A DNA stretch of 64,000 nt, taken from positions 56,202 to 120,201 of the forward strand of contig DATFVC010000055.1 of the NCBI GenBank assembly GCA_035260485.1, given 5' to 3'. Positions 58,034-64,000 of this stretch are shown one piece after another. A program made the position numbers and the translations under genes. The DNA comes from VRUE01 sp035260485. GTDB taxonomy: Bacteria > Actinomycetota > Thermoleophilia > Solirubrobacterales > 70-9. The notes under the pieces were generated by a model, which was given only the letters and a program-made list of their open reading frames with translations, made no database searches and was not told the DNA's origin. Each line of letters begins with the position of its first letter. The stretch's first letter is position 1.

Positions 58034-58213
58034 CCAGGCACTGAGCGCAACAAACCGCGCTACCGATTTGTGCACCGCGACGAGCCCGCTGATGGCGCAC
58101 CCGCGACGAGCGTCATTCTGGCAATTGGCCGCCGTGACCGGATGATCGCCTACGCGAAAGCTGCTGGCCGCCTCAAGGAGCGAGTGGCCCAGGAGGGCCG
58201 GGCTGTCGAGTAA
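58034..58213 (+). pseudogene. Orphan C-terminal fragment resembling a RelE/ParE-type toxin tail
   Basis: After the stop of the DUF559 gene the same frame stays open to a TAA at 58211-58213. It reads RYRFVHRDEPADGAPATSVI, then LAIGRRDRMIAYAKAAGRLK and ERVAQEGRAVE. The segment VILAIGRRD followed by a basic helix resembles the last strand and helix of RelE/ParE toxins, without the N-terminal half. A GTG at 58070 could start a 47-residue peptide. It overlaps the end of the histidine kinase gene by 40 bp. The likeness is weak and could be chance. Confidence 0.3.
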
Positions 58214-59075
58214 GGATCTGGCCGGGGATCGAAAGGCGCACAGTCGTGCCGTGGTCCGGCCGCGACTCGATCGTCAGCTCGGCGCCGATCAGCAGCGCCC
58301 GCTCCCTCATGCCGCCGATCCCGAGCCCGCGCTCGGACTGCTCGAAGGCGAAGCCGCGGCCGTCGTCGGCGACCTCCAGCTCGACCCCGCCCTCGAAGCG
58401 GCGCAGGCTCACCGCGATCCGCTGCGCCTCGCTGTGGCGGGCAGCGTTGGTGAGCGCCTCCTGGGCGACGCGGTAGACGACCAGCTGCACGTCGTCGTCG
58501 AGGTCGGAGAAGTCACTCTCCGCCGCCAGCTCGGTCTCCAGGCCGGGGCGCTCGACCTGCGAGACCTGGCCCCCGATCGCGGCGGCTAGGCCGAGGTCGT
58601 CGAGCGCCGTCGGCCGCAGTTGCCGAGCAAGGGCGAGCAGCTCCCGCATCGCCTGATTGGCGAGCGCCTTGGTCTCCGCCAGCTCGGCCTCCAGCTCGGG
58701 AGGGGCGGCCTCGCGGGCGGCCTCGAGCCGCAGCAGCAGCCCGGTCAGCGACTGGTTGACCTCGTCGTGGAGGTCGCGGGCGACCCGCGCCCGCTCCTCC
58801 TCTTGTGCCTGCAGCGCGGCGCTTCCCGCCCGCCGCCGCTCGGCTTCGAGGCGGTGCATCATGCGCAGAAAGGCGAGCTCGATCCGCTCGACCTCCTCGG
58901 TCTCGCCGACGCCGTCGATCGAGTCCGGCAGCAACGGCCCCGGCCGGCTCAGGTCGACCTTCTCCATCTCCTCGATCAGGGTCTCCAGTGGCGCGAAGCG
59001 GCGTCGCTGTCGCACCAAGCTCGCCGCGAGGACGACAGCCGCGATTGCGAGCACGACGATCGCCGCCATCGTCAT
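58173..59075 (-). CDS. Sensor histidine kinase (HisKA_3, NarL-partner type)
   Basis: A 300-residue kinase: one N-terminal membrane segment (MAAIVVLAIAAVVLAASLVR), a HAMP-like linker, the dimerisation/phosphoacceptor helix with His 103 in ARVARDLHDEVNQSL, and an HATPase_c domain with the N-box VVYRVAQEALTNAARHSEAQ, G1 VADDGRGFAFEQ and G2 GLGIGGMRERALLIG. There is no periplasmic sensor, so it likely senses within the membrane or through partners. Together with the response regulator at 56415 it would form a NarXL-like pair; the insert between them is discussed under the AbiEi-DUF559 gene. Confidence 0.92.
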   Translation of the reverse strand: MTMAAIVVLAIAAVVLAASLVRQRRRFAPLETLIEEMEKVDLSRPGPLLPDSIDGVGETEEVERIELAFLRMMHRLEAERRRAGSAALQAQEEERARVARDLHDEVNQSLTGLLLRLEAAREAAPPELEAELAETKALANQAMRELLALARQLRPTALDDLGLAAAIGGQVSQVERPGLETELAAESDFSDLDDDVQLVVYRVAQEALTNAARHSEAQRIAVSLRRFEGGVELEVADDGRGFAFEQSERGLGIGGMRERALLIGAELTIESRPDHGTTVRLSIPGQILTRQPGPPGPLAP

Positions 59076-59242
59076 CTCGAGCTTCCAGGTCGCACGTATC
59101 CGAGCTTAAGGGTCGTATGGCGCCTAAAAACTTAGACACGCCAGGGAAGGAGGGTCCGAGAATAGGGGTTGGCACCTATAGGCGAATGGGCCAGACGAGG
59201 CAATACTTCGGAGGCTGCGCAAATCTCGACTAGGAGCTGGCG

Positions 59243-60103
59243 ATGACGACCACCAAGCAGTCCACCTGGGGAGCCACCCTGCGCACGACGATCCTGCTGG
59301 CGTCCCTCTCGGGGCTGCTTGTCTTGATTGGCGCCTTGATCGGCGGCCCGAGCACGGCCGGGCTCTTCCTCGGCTTCGCCCTGCTGATCAACCTCGGCTC
59401 CTACTTCTTCAGCGACAAACTGGCGCTGGCGATGAGTCGCGCCAAGCCGATCGACGAATCCGAAGCGCCGCGGCTCTTCGAGATCGTGCGCGAACTGACG
59501 ACGCGCGCCGGCCTGCCGATGCCGCGCCTCTACATGATCCCCCAGGACCAGCCCAACGCCTTCGCCACCGGCCGCAACCCCAAGCACTCCGCCGTCGCCG
59601 TCACCCGCGGGATCACCAAGCTGCTCTCCGAGGACGAGCTGCGCGGCGTCCTCGCCCACGAGCTCACGCACGTCAGGAACCGCGACATCCTGATCCAGTC
59701 GGTGGCCTCGGCGATCGGCGCCGCGATCACCTACCTCGCCTACATGCTGCTCTGGTTCGGCGACGACGACAACTCGCCGCTGGGGCTGGTCGCCTCGCTG
59801 GCGATGGTGCTGCTGGCGCCGATCGCGGCGAGCATCATCCAGCTCGCGATCTCGCGCCAGCGCGAGTACGCGGCCGACGCGGGCGGCGCCGAAATCTGCG
59901 GCAACCCCGAGTCGCTGGCCAGCGCCCTGCTGCGCCTCGAGCAGGGGGCGACCGAGATGCCGATGCAGGTCAACCAGGCGGCCGAGCCGCTCTACATCGT
60001 CAAGCCCTTCGCCAGCAAGGGAATCGCCGGCCTCTTCTCGACCCATCCCCCGATCGAGGAGCGGGTGAAGAGGCTGCGCCAGATGCGCCCGAGCCTCGGC
60101 TAG
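59243..60103 (+). CDS. htpX: HtpX-type membrane zinc metalloprotease
   Basis: A 286-residue M48 protease. Two N-terminal membrane segments (TTILLASLSGLLVLIGALIG, then GLFLGFALLINLGSYFFSD), the HELTH zinc motif at 139-143 in VLAHELTHVRNRD, two further hydrophobic stretches, and the third zinc ligand in REYAADAGGAE. It ends with SKGIAGLFSTHPPIEERVKR, an HtpX hallmark. It degrades misfolded membrane proteins. The ribosome site is TAGGAGCTGGCG. The 167-bp gap to the divergent kinase holds no gene; TTGGCACCTATAGGCG within it may be promoter material. Confidence 0.93.
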   Translation: MTTTKQSTWGATLRTTILLASLSGLLVLIGALIGGPSTAGLFLGFALLINLGSYFFSDKLALAMSRAKPIDESEAPRLFEIVRELTTRAGLPMPRLYMIPQDQPNAFATGRNPKHSAVAVTRGITKLLSEDELRGVLAHELTHVRNRDILIQSVASAIGAAITYLAYMLLWFGDDDNSPLGLVASLAMVLLAPIAASIIQLAISRQREYAADAGGAEICGNPESLASALLRLEQGATEMPMQVNQAAEPLYIVKPFASKGIAGLFSTHPPIEERVKRLRQMRPSLG

Positions 60104-60140
60104 AAACCTTTTGTCGTCAATAGGGCCTAAGATTGGCTGG

Positions 60141-60718
60141 GTGGCTGCTCAGCCAAGAAAACGCCCGCTCCTGGGCTCGGGCAACGAGGCTGAGTGGGCG
60201 AGGATCAACGAGGAGAAGGACCAGCGAGAAGCTGAATTTGCCCGAACGCTCTCGATTCCCGAGCGGCTCGACTTTGGCCAGAAGCTCTTCGACCAGGCAT
60301 TCGAGCTCTGCAGCGCTATCCACGCTTCCGACCAGGGTCATCGGCTGGATACGCCTGGACCTGATCTATCAGGCGTCGTTGCCGACGCCAATGCCTGAGG
60401 CAAGGCAGTTCAGCGACGGAAAGCTGTTGACTGCCGAAGATGTGGCAGGTGCCCGCCACCTGTGCGTCGACAGCCGCCATGGCGTGATCGACGTTATGCG
60501 CGGTGGCCTGCCACCCCTTGACTACGAGACGGTTGCCGCCAATGCCTTGGAGGGTTCCTGGCGCGATAGCCCCTTTCGTGTTGCCTCGCTGCGGAGCCTG
60601 GGTCGGTTTCAAGCGTCTCGCCAATCGCAGCCAGGACAAGGTTGACCTTGAAGCGCTGGAGCGGGTCAATGGCGAGTTGTCGATTGACCAGATCCCGGAG
60701 CTTGACGACCAAGGTTGA
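60141..60718 (+). pseudogene. Decayed module: small helical protein fused by deletion to a nucleotidyltransferase-like gene remnant
   Basis: A GTG at 60141 starts PRKRPLLGSGNEAEWARINE, then KDQREAEFARTLSIPERLDF and GQKLFDQAFELCSAIH, a plausible intact small protein. Past about 60330 the coding pattern jumps to another frame (RLDLIYQASLPTPMPEARQF, then LCVDSRHGVIDVMRGGLPPL and FRVASLRSL), and near 60600 to a third frame (VGFKRLANRSQDKVDLEALE, then LSIDQIPEL) before the stop at 60716-60718. The later parts look like the C-terminal half of AbiEii/DUF6036-type nucleotidyltransferase proteins; the N-terminal catalytic half is gone. So one deletion and at least one frameshift have occurred. The family link is from memory of the pattern, not a search. 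Confidence 0.55.
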
Positions 60719-60739
60719 ACGCAGCCTGGGAGGCCACCG

Positions 60740-60768
60740 TTGACCGGGGGGTATTTAAGAACTACCCT
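60740..60768 (+). promoter_or_regulatory. Promoter with overlapping palindromic operator for the TetR gene
   Basis: TTGACC (60740-60745), a 17-bp spacer and TACCCT (60763-60768) form a good housekeeping promoter. Within it GGGTATTT-aag-AACTACCC (60749-60767) is an 8-bp palindrome with one mismatch. A repressor bound here would block the promoter. The start of the TetR gene is 31 bp downstream. Confidence 0.65.
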
Positions 60769-60799
60769 GTACGTGTAACGGGATAGACCGTTCGCGAAC

Positions 60800-61540
60800 A
60801 TGGCCAAGGCACGCGCCAGCACCAAATCTGCAGCGCCGAAGCGCCTCCCGCGCGGCCGCCACGCGCTCGCGCCTGAGGAGGTTCTGCGCGACCAGCGCGA
60901 GCGGCTGCTCGCCGCCGTTCCCGCGGTCGTCGCCGAGCACGGCTACGAAGCGATGTCAGTGGCCGACATCGTCAAGGCCGCGGCCGTCTCGCGCAACGCC
61001 TTCTACAAGAATTTCAGCGACAAGCAGGAGTGCTTCGCTATGGCCCACGATGCTGGCCACGAGCGGCTCTTCGAGGTCCTCGCGCAGCCCTGCGACGCAG
61101 AGGCGACGATCGAAGAACGTGTCGAGGACTCGCTGACGGCGGGCCTCGGCGCCCTGGCGTCTGAGCCCGACGTGGCCCGCCTCCTCTTCGTCGAGGCGCC
61201 CTCGGCGGGGGAGGAGATCGCCCTCCGCTACCACCAGTGGTTGCAGCGCTACGGCACGCTGCTGCGCTTGGCCGCCCCCGACCTACCCCCGCACTCGATC
61301 CCTGCACCTGAGGTCGAGGGTGTGATCGTCGGTGGCATCGCCTCGCGCATCGCCAGCGAGGTGCTCAACGGGCGGGCAAAAGAAGTGCGAGATCTCACGG
61401 CGCCCTTAGTGGAGTACGTGCTCGCCTTCTACCGCATCACCGAGCCCGGTCCCAAAGAGGGCAAGCTCGTCGCCTTTGAGCGCGATCAGCATCTGGCGCA
61501 AGAGCCTGTCGAGGCTCGGCGCAAACAGGCCAGCGCCTAG
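60800..61540 (+). CDS. TetR-family transcriptional regulator
   Basis: A 246-residue regulator. Basic N-terminal arm (MAKARASTKSAAPKRLPRGR), then the TetR HTH: LLAAVPAVVAEHGYEAMSVA, DIVKAAAVSRNAFYKNFSDK, QECFAMAHDAGHERLFEVLA. The C-terminal ligand domain is all helical with a YHQWLQRYGTLLRLAAPDLP segment. The ligand is unknown. It probably represses itself through the palindrome at 60749-60767. The next gene downstream is the collagen-like protein, 300 bp away, which has its own promoter. Confidence 0.9.
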   Translation: MAKARASTKSAAPKRLPRGRHALAPEEVLRDQRERLLAAVPAVVAEHGYEAMSVADIVKAAAVSRNAFYKNFSDKQECFAMAHDAGHERLFEVLAQPCDAEATIEERVEDSLTAGLGALASEPDVARLLFVEAPSAGEEIALRYHQWLQRYGTLLRLAAPDLPPHSIPAPEVEGVIVGGIASRIASEVLNGRAKEVRDLTAPLVEYVLAFYRITEPGPKEGKLVAFERDQHLAQEPVEARRKQASA

Positions 61541-61556
61541 CTGAAGAGAATCGCGC

Positions 61557-61614
61557 GTACCCGGCTCAAACGCCCGTTTATCTGGGTACCTATGGAGTTT
61601 CGCGGCTGAAACTC
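61557..61614 (+). terminator. Two hairpins after the TetR gene
   Basis: GTACCC/GGGTAC (61557-61562 with 61584-61589) and GAGTTT/AAACTC (61595-61600 with 61609-61614). Each has a 6-bp stem and no T-tract. The gap 61541-61839 otherwise holds the promoter below and a leader of about 135 bases. Confidence 0.4.
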
Positions 61615-61647
61615 TGCATTGGAAATCCCCGCAACTGACGGATTCTT

Positions 61648-61699
61648 GTTGTAGATACCATGTGCGTATCTTGACAACATCGAACCAGCGTGTTTACAT
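61648..61699 (+). promoter_or_regulatory. Housekeeping promoter with overlapping palindrome for the surface-protein operon
   Basis: TTGACA (61671-61676), a 17-bp spacer, and TTACAT (61694-61699). Overlapping the -35 is an inverted repeat AGATAC-catgtgc-GTATCT (61653-61671), flanked by GTTGT and ACAAC. This suggests a repressor site. The leader to the ATG at 61840 is about 135 bases, long enough for further control. Confidence 0.65.
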
Positions 61700-61839
61700 C
61701 TGGTCGCGTCTTCAGTTGGGAATCACAACGGTATAGCCAGCGAAGTACGCAAAGCAGGAACAGGGACAAACCGAGCGCCGGGAGGGTCGCCAAGGGAAGC
61801 GGCCGGCAGAGGGGCTCACGGGACAAGGAGAGAGATTTG

Positions 61840-62826
61840 ATGTTCTCGCCACTAAGCAACCGCTTCGGCATCCCGGGCGTGATCTCGGTGATCGCCCTCG
61901 TCTTTGCGATGTTGGGCGGCGCCTACGCCGCCTCAAACAACTCCGGTGGTGGCAAGGCGAGCGCCTCGGCCAAAGCCAAAAAAGGCCCCCCGGGCCCCAA
62001 AGGCGCGACCGGCCCCGCCGGGCCGGCGGGTCCTGCGGGAGCGGCGGGCGCCAAGGGAGATGCGGGCGCCAAGGGTGACACCGGCGCCGCCGGCAGCAGC
62101 GGAACCAACGGCGCCAGCGCCGAAGCCGTCTCCTTCGCCGGCGCCGAACACGGCTGCGCCGAAGGCGGCATCGAAGTCAAATCGGCCAAACCAGCGGTCT
62201 TCATCTGCAACGGCAAAAAAGGAACCAACGGCGCCAGCGCCGAAGCGTTCTCCTTCGCTGGCGCCGAACACGGCTGCGAAGCAGGCGGCATCGAAGTCAA
62301 ATCGGCTAAACCCGCGGTTTTTGTCTGCAACGGCAAAGCCGGCAAAGACGGCAAAGAAGGCTCGCCCTGGGTCGCCGGCACGGCGCCCGACAAAGTGATC
62401 CTCAAGGGCGCCTGGGCCATTCCCTACTACAGCGCCGCGGCGGGCGGCGAGCTCATCCCGACCGCGATCTCGACCGGCATTCCGGTGCCTGTCGGAGGAG
62501 CCCCCTCCTATCTTCCCGCCGTCGCCCCCGGCGGTGGGATCACCTACCCACCCGGAGAAGAAAAAGAACTCGCGGAAATCTTCTGTCCCGGCAGCGCAGA
62601 CAACCCGACCGTCAACAAAGCGGCGCTCGCTGAATTCGAATTTCCCGCTTCCGGGATCCTCTGCCTCTACGCGGGCGCCGCTTCGAACCTCACTCCGCCG
62701 CCGGCGCTGGATTCCAGTAACTGGCCGCATCTGAGCTTCAGCGGCGGCGGCGGCATCGCCAACTTCAAATCGAGCGCCGCGGGCGTCGCCAAGGGAAGCG
62801 GCACCTGGGTGCTGTACACGAAATGA
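61840..62826 (+). CDS. Collagen-like secreted surface protein with tandem 40-residue repeats
   Basis: Start ATG 61840 behind AAGGAGAGAG. The 328-residue product begins with a signal or anchor (PGVISVIALVFAMLGGAYAA, the same AYA end as other secreted proteins here). Then a collagen-like run of about 16 Gly-X-Y triplets (GPPGPKGATGPAGPAGPAGA), two 40-residue repeats with paired cysteines (GTNGASAEA, AGAEHGC, KPAVF, CNGK), and a C-terminal beta domain ending KGSGTWVLYTK. The triplets should form a trimer stalk and the end domain a cap. The stop overlaps the next start (ATGA), so it is coupled to the NHL protein. Confidence 0.82.
   Translation: MFSPLSNRFGIPGVISVIALVFAMLGGAYAASNNSGGGKASASAKAKKGPPGPKGATGPAGPAGPAGAAGAKGDAGAKGDTGAAGSSGTNGASAEAVSFAGAEHGCAEGGIEVKSAKPAVFICNGKKGTNGASAEAFSFAGAEHGCEAGGIEVKSAKPAVFVCNGKAGKDGKEGSPWVAGTAPDKVILKGAWAIPYYSAAAGGELIPTAISTGIPVPVGGAPSYLPAVAPGGGITYPPGEEKELAEIFCPGSADNPTVNKAALAEFEFPASGILCLYAGAASNLTPPPALDSSNWPHLSFSGGGGIANFKSSAAGVAKGSGTWVLYTK
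62101..62340 (+). repeat. Two tandem 120-bp coding repeats
   Basis: Bases 62101-62220 and 62221-62340 start with GGAACCAACGGCGCCAGCGC and differ at about one base in eight, mostly silent or conservative. They encode the 40-residue repeats of the collagen-like protein. The first 111 bases align without gaps; the end of the second copy diverges. Confidence 0.85.
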
Positions 62827-64000
62827 CGTCCAGCCGGCGATCGATCGCAGACCGACACATCACCACCGAGAGCGGGCCTCTGATGCAACCCCGACGCCAA
62901 GCCAAGCGCAGAGGCTGGCGGGACCTGCTCGTCTTCGCGCTGGCGCTCGGCGTGATCGCGGCGCCGGCGAGCGCAGCCACAGCGGCGGCCCCGCCGCCGC
63001 TGTGGAAGAAGGGCCAGAACTGCGGCACCTTCATTGAATGCGGCTTCAAAGCCGAAAAAGCCAAATCGGGCCTGAAGCTGGTCGAAACGACGATCCCCCG
63101 CGGCATCGCCTCAGATCCCGAAACCGGTCACCTCTACGTCGCCGACCAGAACAACCAGCGCATCGTCGAGCTGACCGCCTGGGGGGACTTCGTCAAGGCC
63201 TGGGGCTGGGGGGTCAAAGACGGCTCTCCCGAACTGCAGACCTGCAGCGCCGAAAGCGGCTGTCTGCAAGGTAAAAGCGGCAGCGGCAAAGGGCAGCTCA
63301 ACACCCCCCAGGGAGTCGCCGTCGACTCAGCCGGGGGCATCTACGTGGTCGATTGGAACAACAACCGCGTGCAGAAGTTCGACCGCGAAGGCGACTTCCT
63401 CTGGATGGTCGGTGGCGACGTCAACAAAACCAAGGTCGAAGCCGCCGCCCCCGAAGCGCAGCGCAACCGCTGCCCGGTCGATCCCGGCGACGTCTGCCAG
63501 GCTGGGACGACCGGCGCCGGCAACGGCCAGTTCAGCCCCTGGCCGGTCTCGAGCTACATCGCGGCAGGGCCCGGCGACACGATCTACGTCGGCGACAAAG
63601 CCAGGATCGAGAAATTCGACTCCAGCGGCGCCTACCTCTCCCAGATCGCGCTGCCCGAAAAAAACGAGAAAGGAGAAGCGCTCCCGGCGCCGGCCAGCGC
63701 CGAAGTGGGCGCGCTCGCGGTAGACCCCCTCACCGGCTTTCTCTACTACGCCTACCGGAACGGGGTAGAACTCAACTTCAACGAAGCCAAGCACAACGTC
63801 TTCAAGCTCGACCCCACCACGGGCAAAGTGGTGAAGACGCTCGAAGTCGGCATCCCCAAAGCCCTCGCCACCGACGAGCAGGGCGGCGTCTACGTCTTCG
63901 ACCAGAGGGCCATTGGCAATAAATCCGCGCCCGGCAACCACATCACCAGGGTGCTCAAGTTCAACTCCGCCGGCAACTTCGTCGAAGTGGTGGCGCAGAA
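62823..64000 (+). CDS. NHL-repeat beta-propeller surface protein, 3' end outside window
   Basis: The frame runs from ATG 62823 (ATGA overlap with the collagen-like gene) or ATG 62883 to the window edge, 392 codons without stop. A signal peptide lies at about 30-50 (WRDLLVFALALGVIAAPASA). NHL-type blades follow: ETTIPRGIASDPETGHLYVA, DQNNQRIVELTAWGDFVKAW, LNTPQGVAVDSAGGIYVVDW, NNNRVQKFDREGDFLWMVGG, VGALAVDPLTGFLYYAYRNG. Cysteines in Ser/Gly inserts (LQTCSAESGCLQG, RCPVDPGDVCQAG) probably form disulfides. Large extracellular NHL proteins of this kind are common in Thermoleophilia; they likely bind carbohydrate or protein. Coupling to the collagen-like gene suggests joint use at the surface. Confidence 0.85.
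   Translation, partial: MTSSRRSIADRHITTESGPLMQPRRQAKRRGWRDLLVFALALGVIAAPASAATAAAPPPLWKKGQNCGTFIECGFKAEKAKSGLKLVETTIPRGIASDPETGHLYVADQNNQRIVELTAWGDFVKAWGWGVKDGSPELQTCSAESGCLQGKSGSGKGQLNTPQGVAVDSAGGIYVVDWNNNRVQKFDREGDFLWMVGGDVNKTKVEAAAPEAQRNRCPVDPGDVCQAGTTGAGNGQFSPWPVSSYIAAGPGDTIYVGDKARIEKFDSSGAYLSQIALPEKNEKGEALPAPASAEVGALAVDPLTGFLYYAYRNGVELNFNEAKHNVFKLDPTTGKVVKTLEVGIPKALATDEQGGVYVFDQRAIGNKSAPGNHITRVLKFNSAGNFVEVVAQ

Overview
The window is a 64-kb piece of a high-GC actinobacterial chromosome. The mix of genes points to the Thermoleophilia (Solirubrobacterales-like): an F420-type luciferase-family oxidoreductase, a wax ester synthase/DGAT, a MarP-type protease, a SufBCDSU iron-sulfur locus with an Rrf2 regulator, small secreted proteins with a GGTAYA-type signal end, collagen-like and NHL-repeat surface proteins, and solo AbiEi-DUF559 genes. 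This assignment is inference from gene content and style; no rRNA is present to confirm it. I saw no rRNA, tRNA, CRISPR array or intact transposase.

Layout. 1-3 kb: end of a flavin oxidoreductase, a MazF-type toxin with a ribbon-helix-helix antitoxin, an alkyltransferase-like DNA repair protein and a GNAT acetyltransferase. 3-7.5 kb: small secreted proteins, a reverse-strand operon of a cell-wall-binding-repeat protein, a small protein and a broken metallo-beta-lactamase gene, then an acyl-CoA dehydrogenase. 7.6-16 kb: a murein hydrolase activator, then a tightly overlapping lysine/threonine operon (lysA-hom-thrC-thrB). 16-21 kb: a 1558-residue glutamate synthase large subunit standing alone. 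21-26 kb: FHA protein, SRPBCC protein, lipoprotein, penicillin-binding protein and MarP-like protease. 26-35 kb: HxlR regulator, exonuclease VII (xseA-xseB) and an AddB-AddA-like helicase-nuclease pair. 35-41 kb: small mixed genes and an accessory stretch (about 37.8-40.8 kb) made of winged-helix regulators, frameshifted genes and structured intergenic RNA candidates. 41-47 kb: FxsA, wax synthase, IspH, an unusual redoxin, and a three-gene cupredoxin/membrane protein locus. 47-55 kb: suf genes, interrupted by two forward-strand genes. 55-60 kb: MFS exporter, a histidine kinase/response regulator pair separated by an AbiEi-DUF559 gene, and HtpX. 60-64 kb: a decayed gene module, a TetR regulator with a clear promoter-operator, and a collagen-like plus NHL surface-protein operon running off the end.

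How the parts work together. Translational coupling by 4-bp overlaps (ATGA, GTGA or TTGA) is common, so operons are easy to see. Many gene ends carry hairpins instead of T-tract terminators. Several share a similar core, with T/A-rich shoulders, a C-run, a short CATA-like loop and a G-run, inside otherwise unrelated outer stems. Frameshifts occur only in accessory genes and not in the core genes, which argues for real decay over a generally bad assembly. The most unusual material is this hairpin family, the structured leader with a 19-codon ORF at 40.3-40.5 kb, the cupredoxin/polytopic membrane protein locus at 45-47 kb, and the insertion between kinase and regulator at 57-58 kb.
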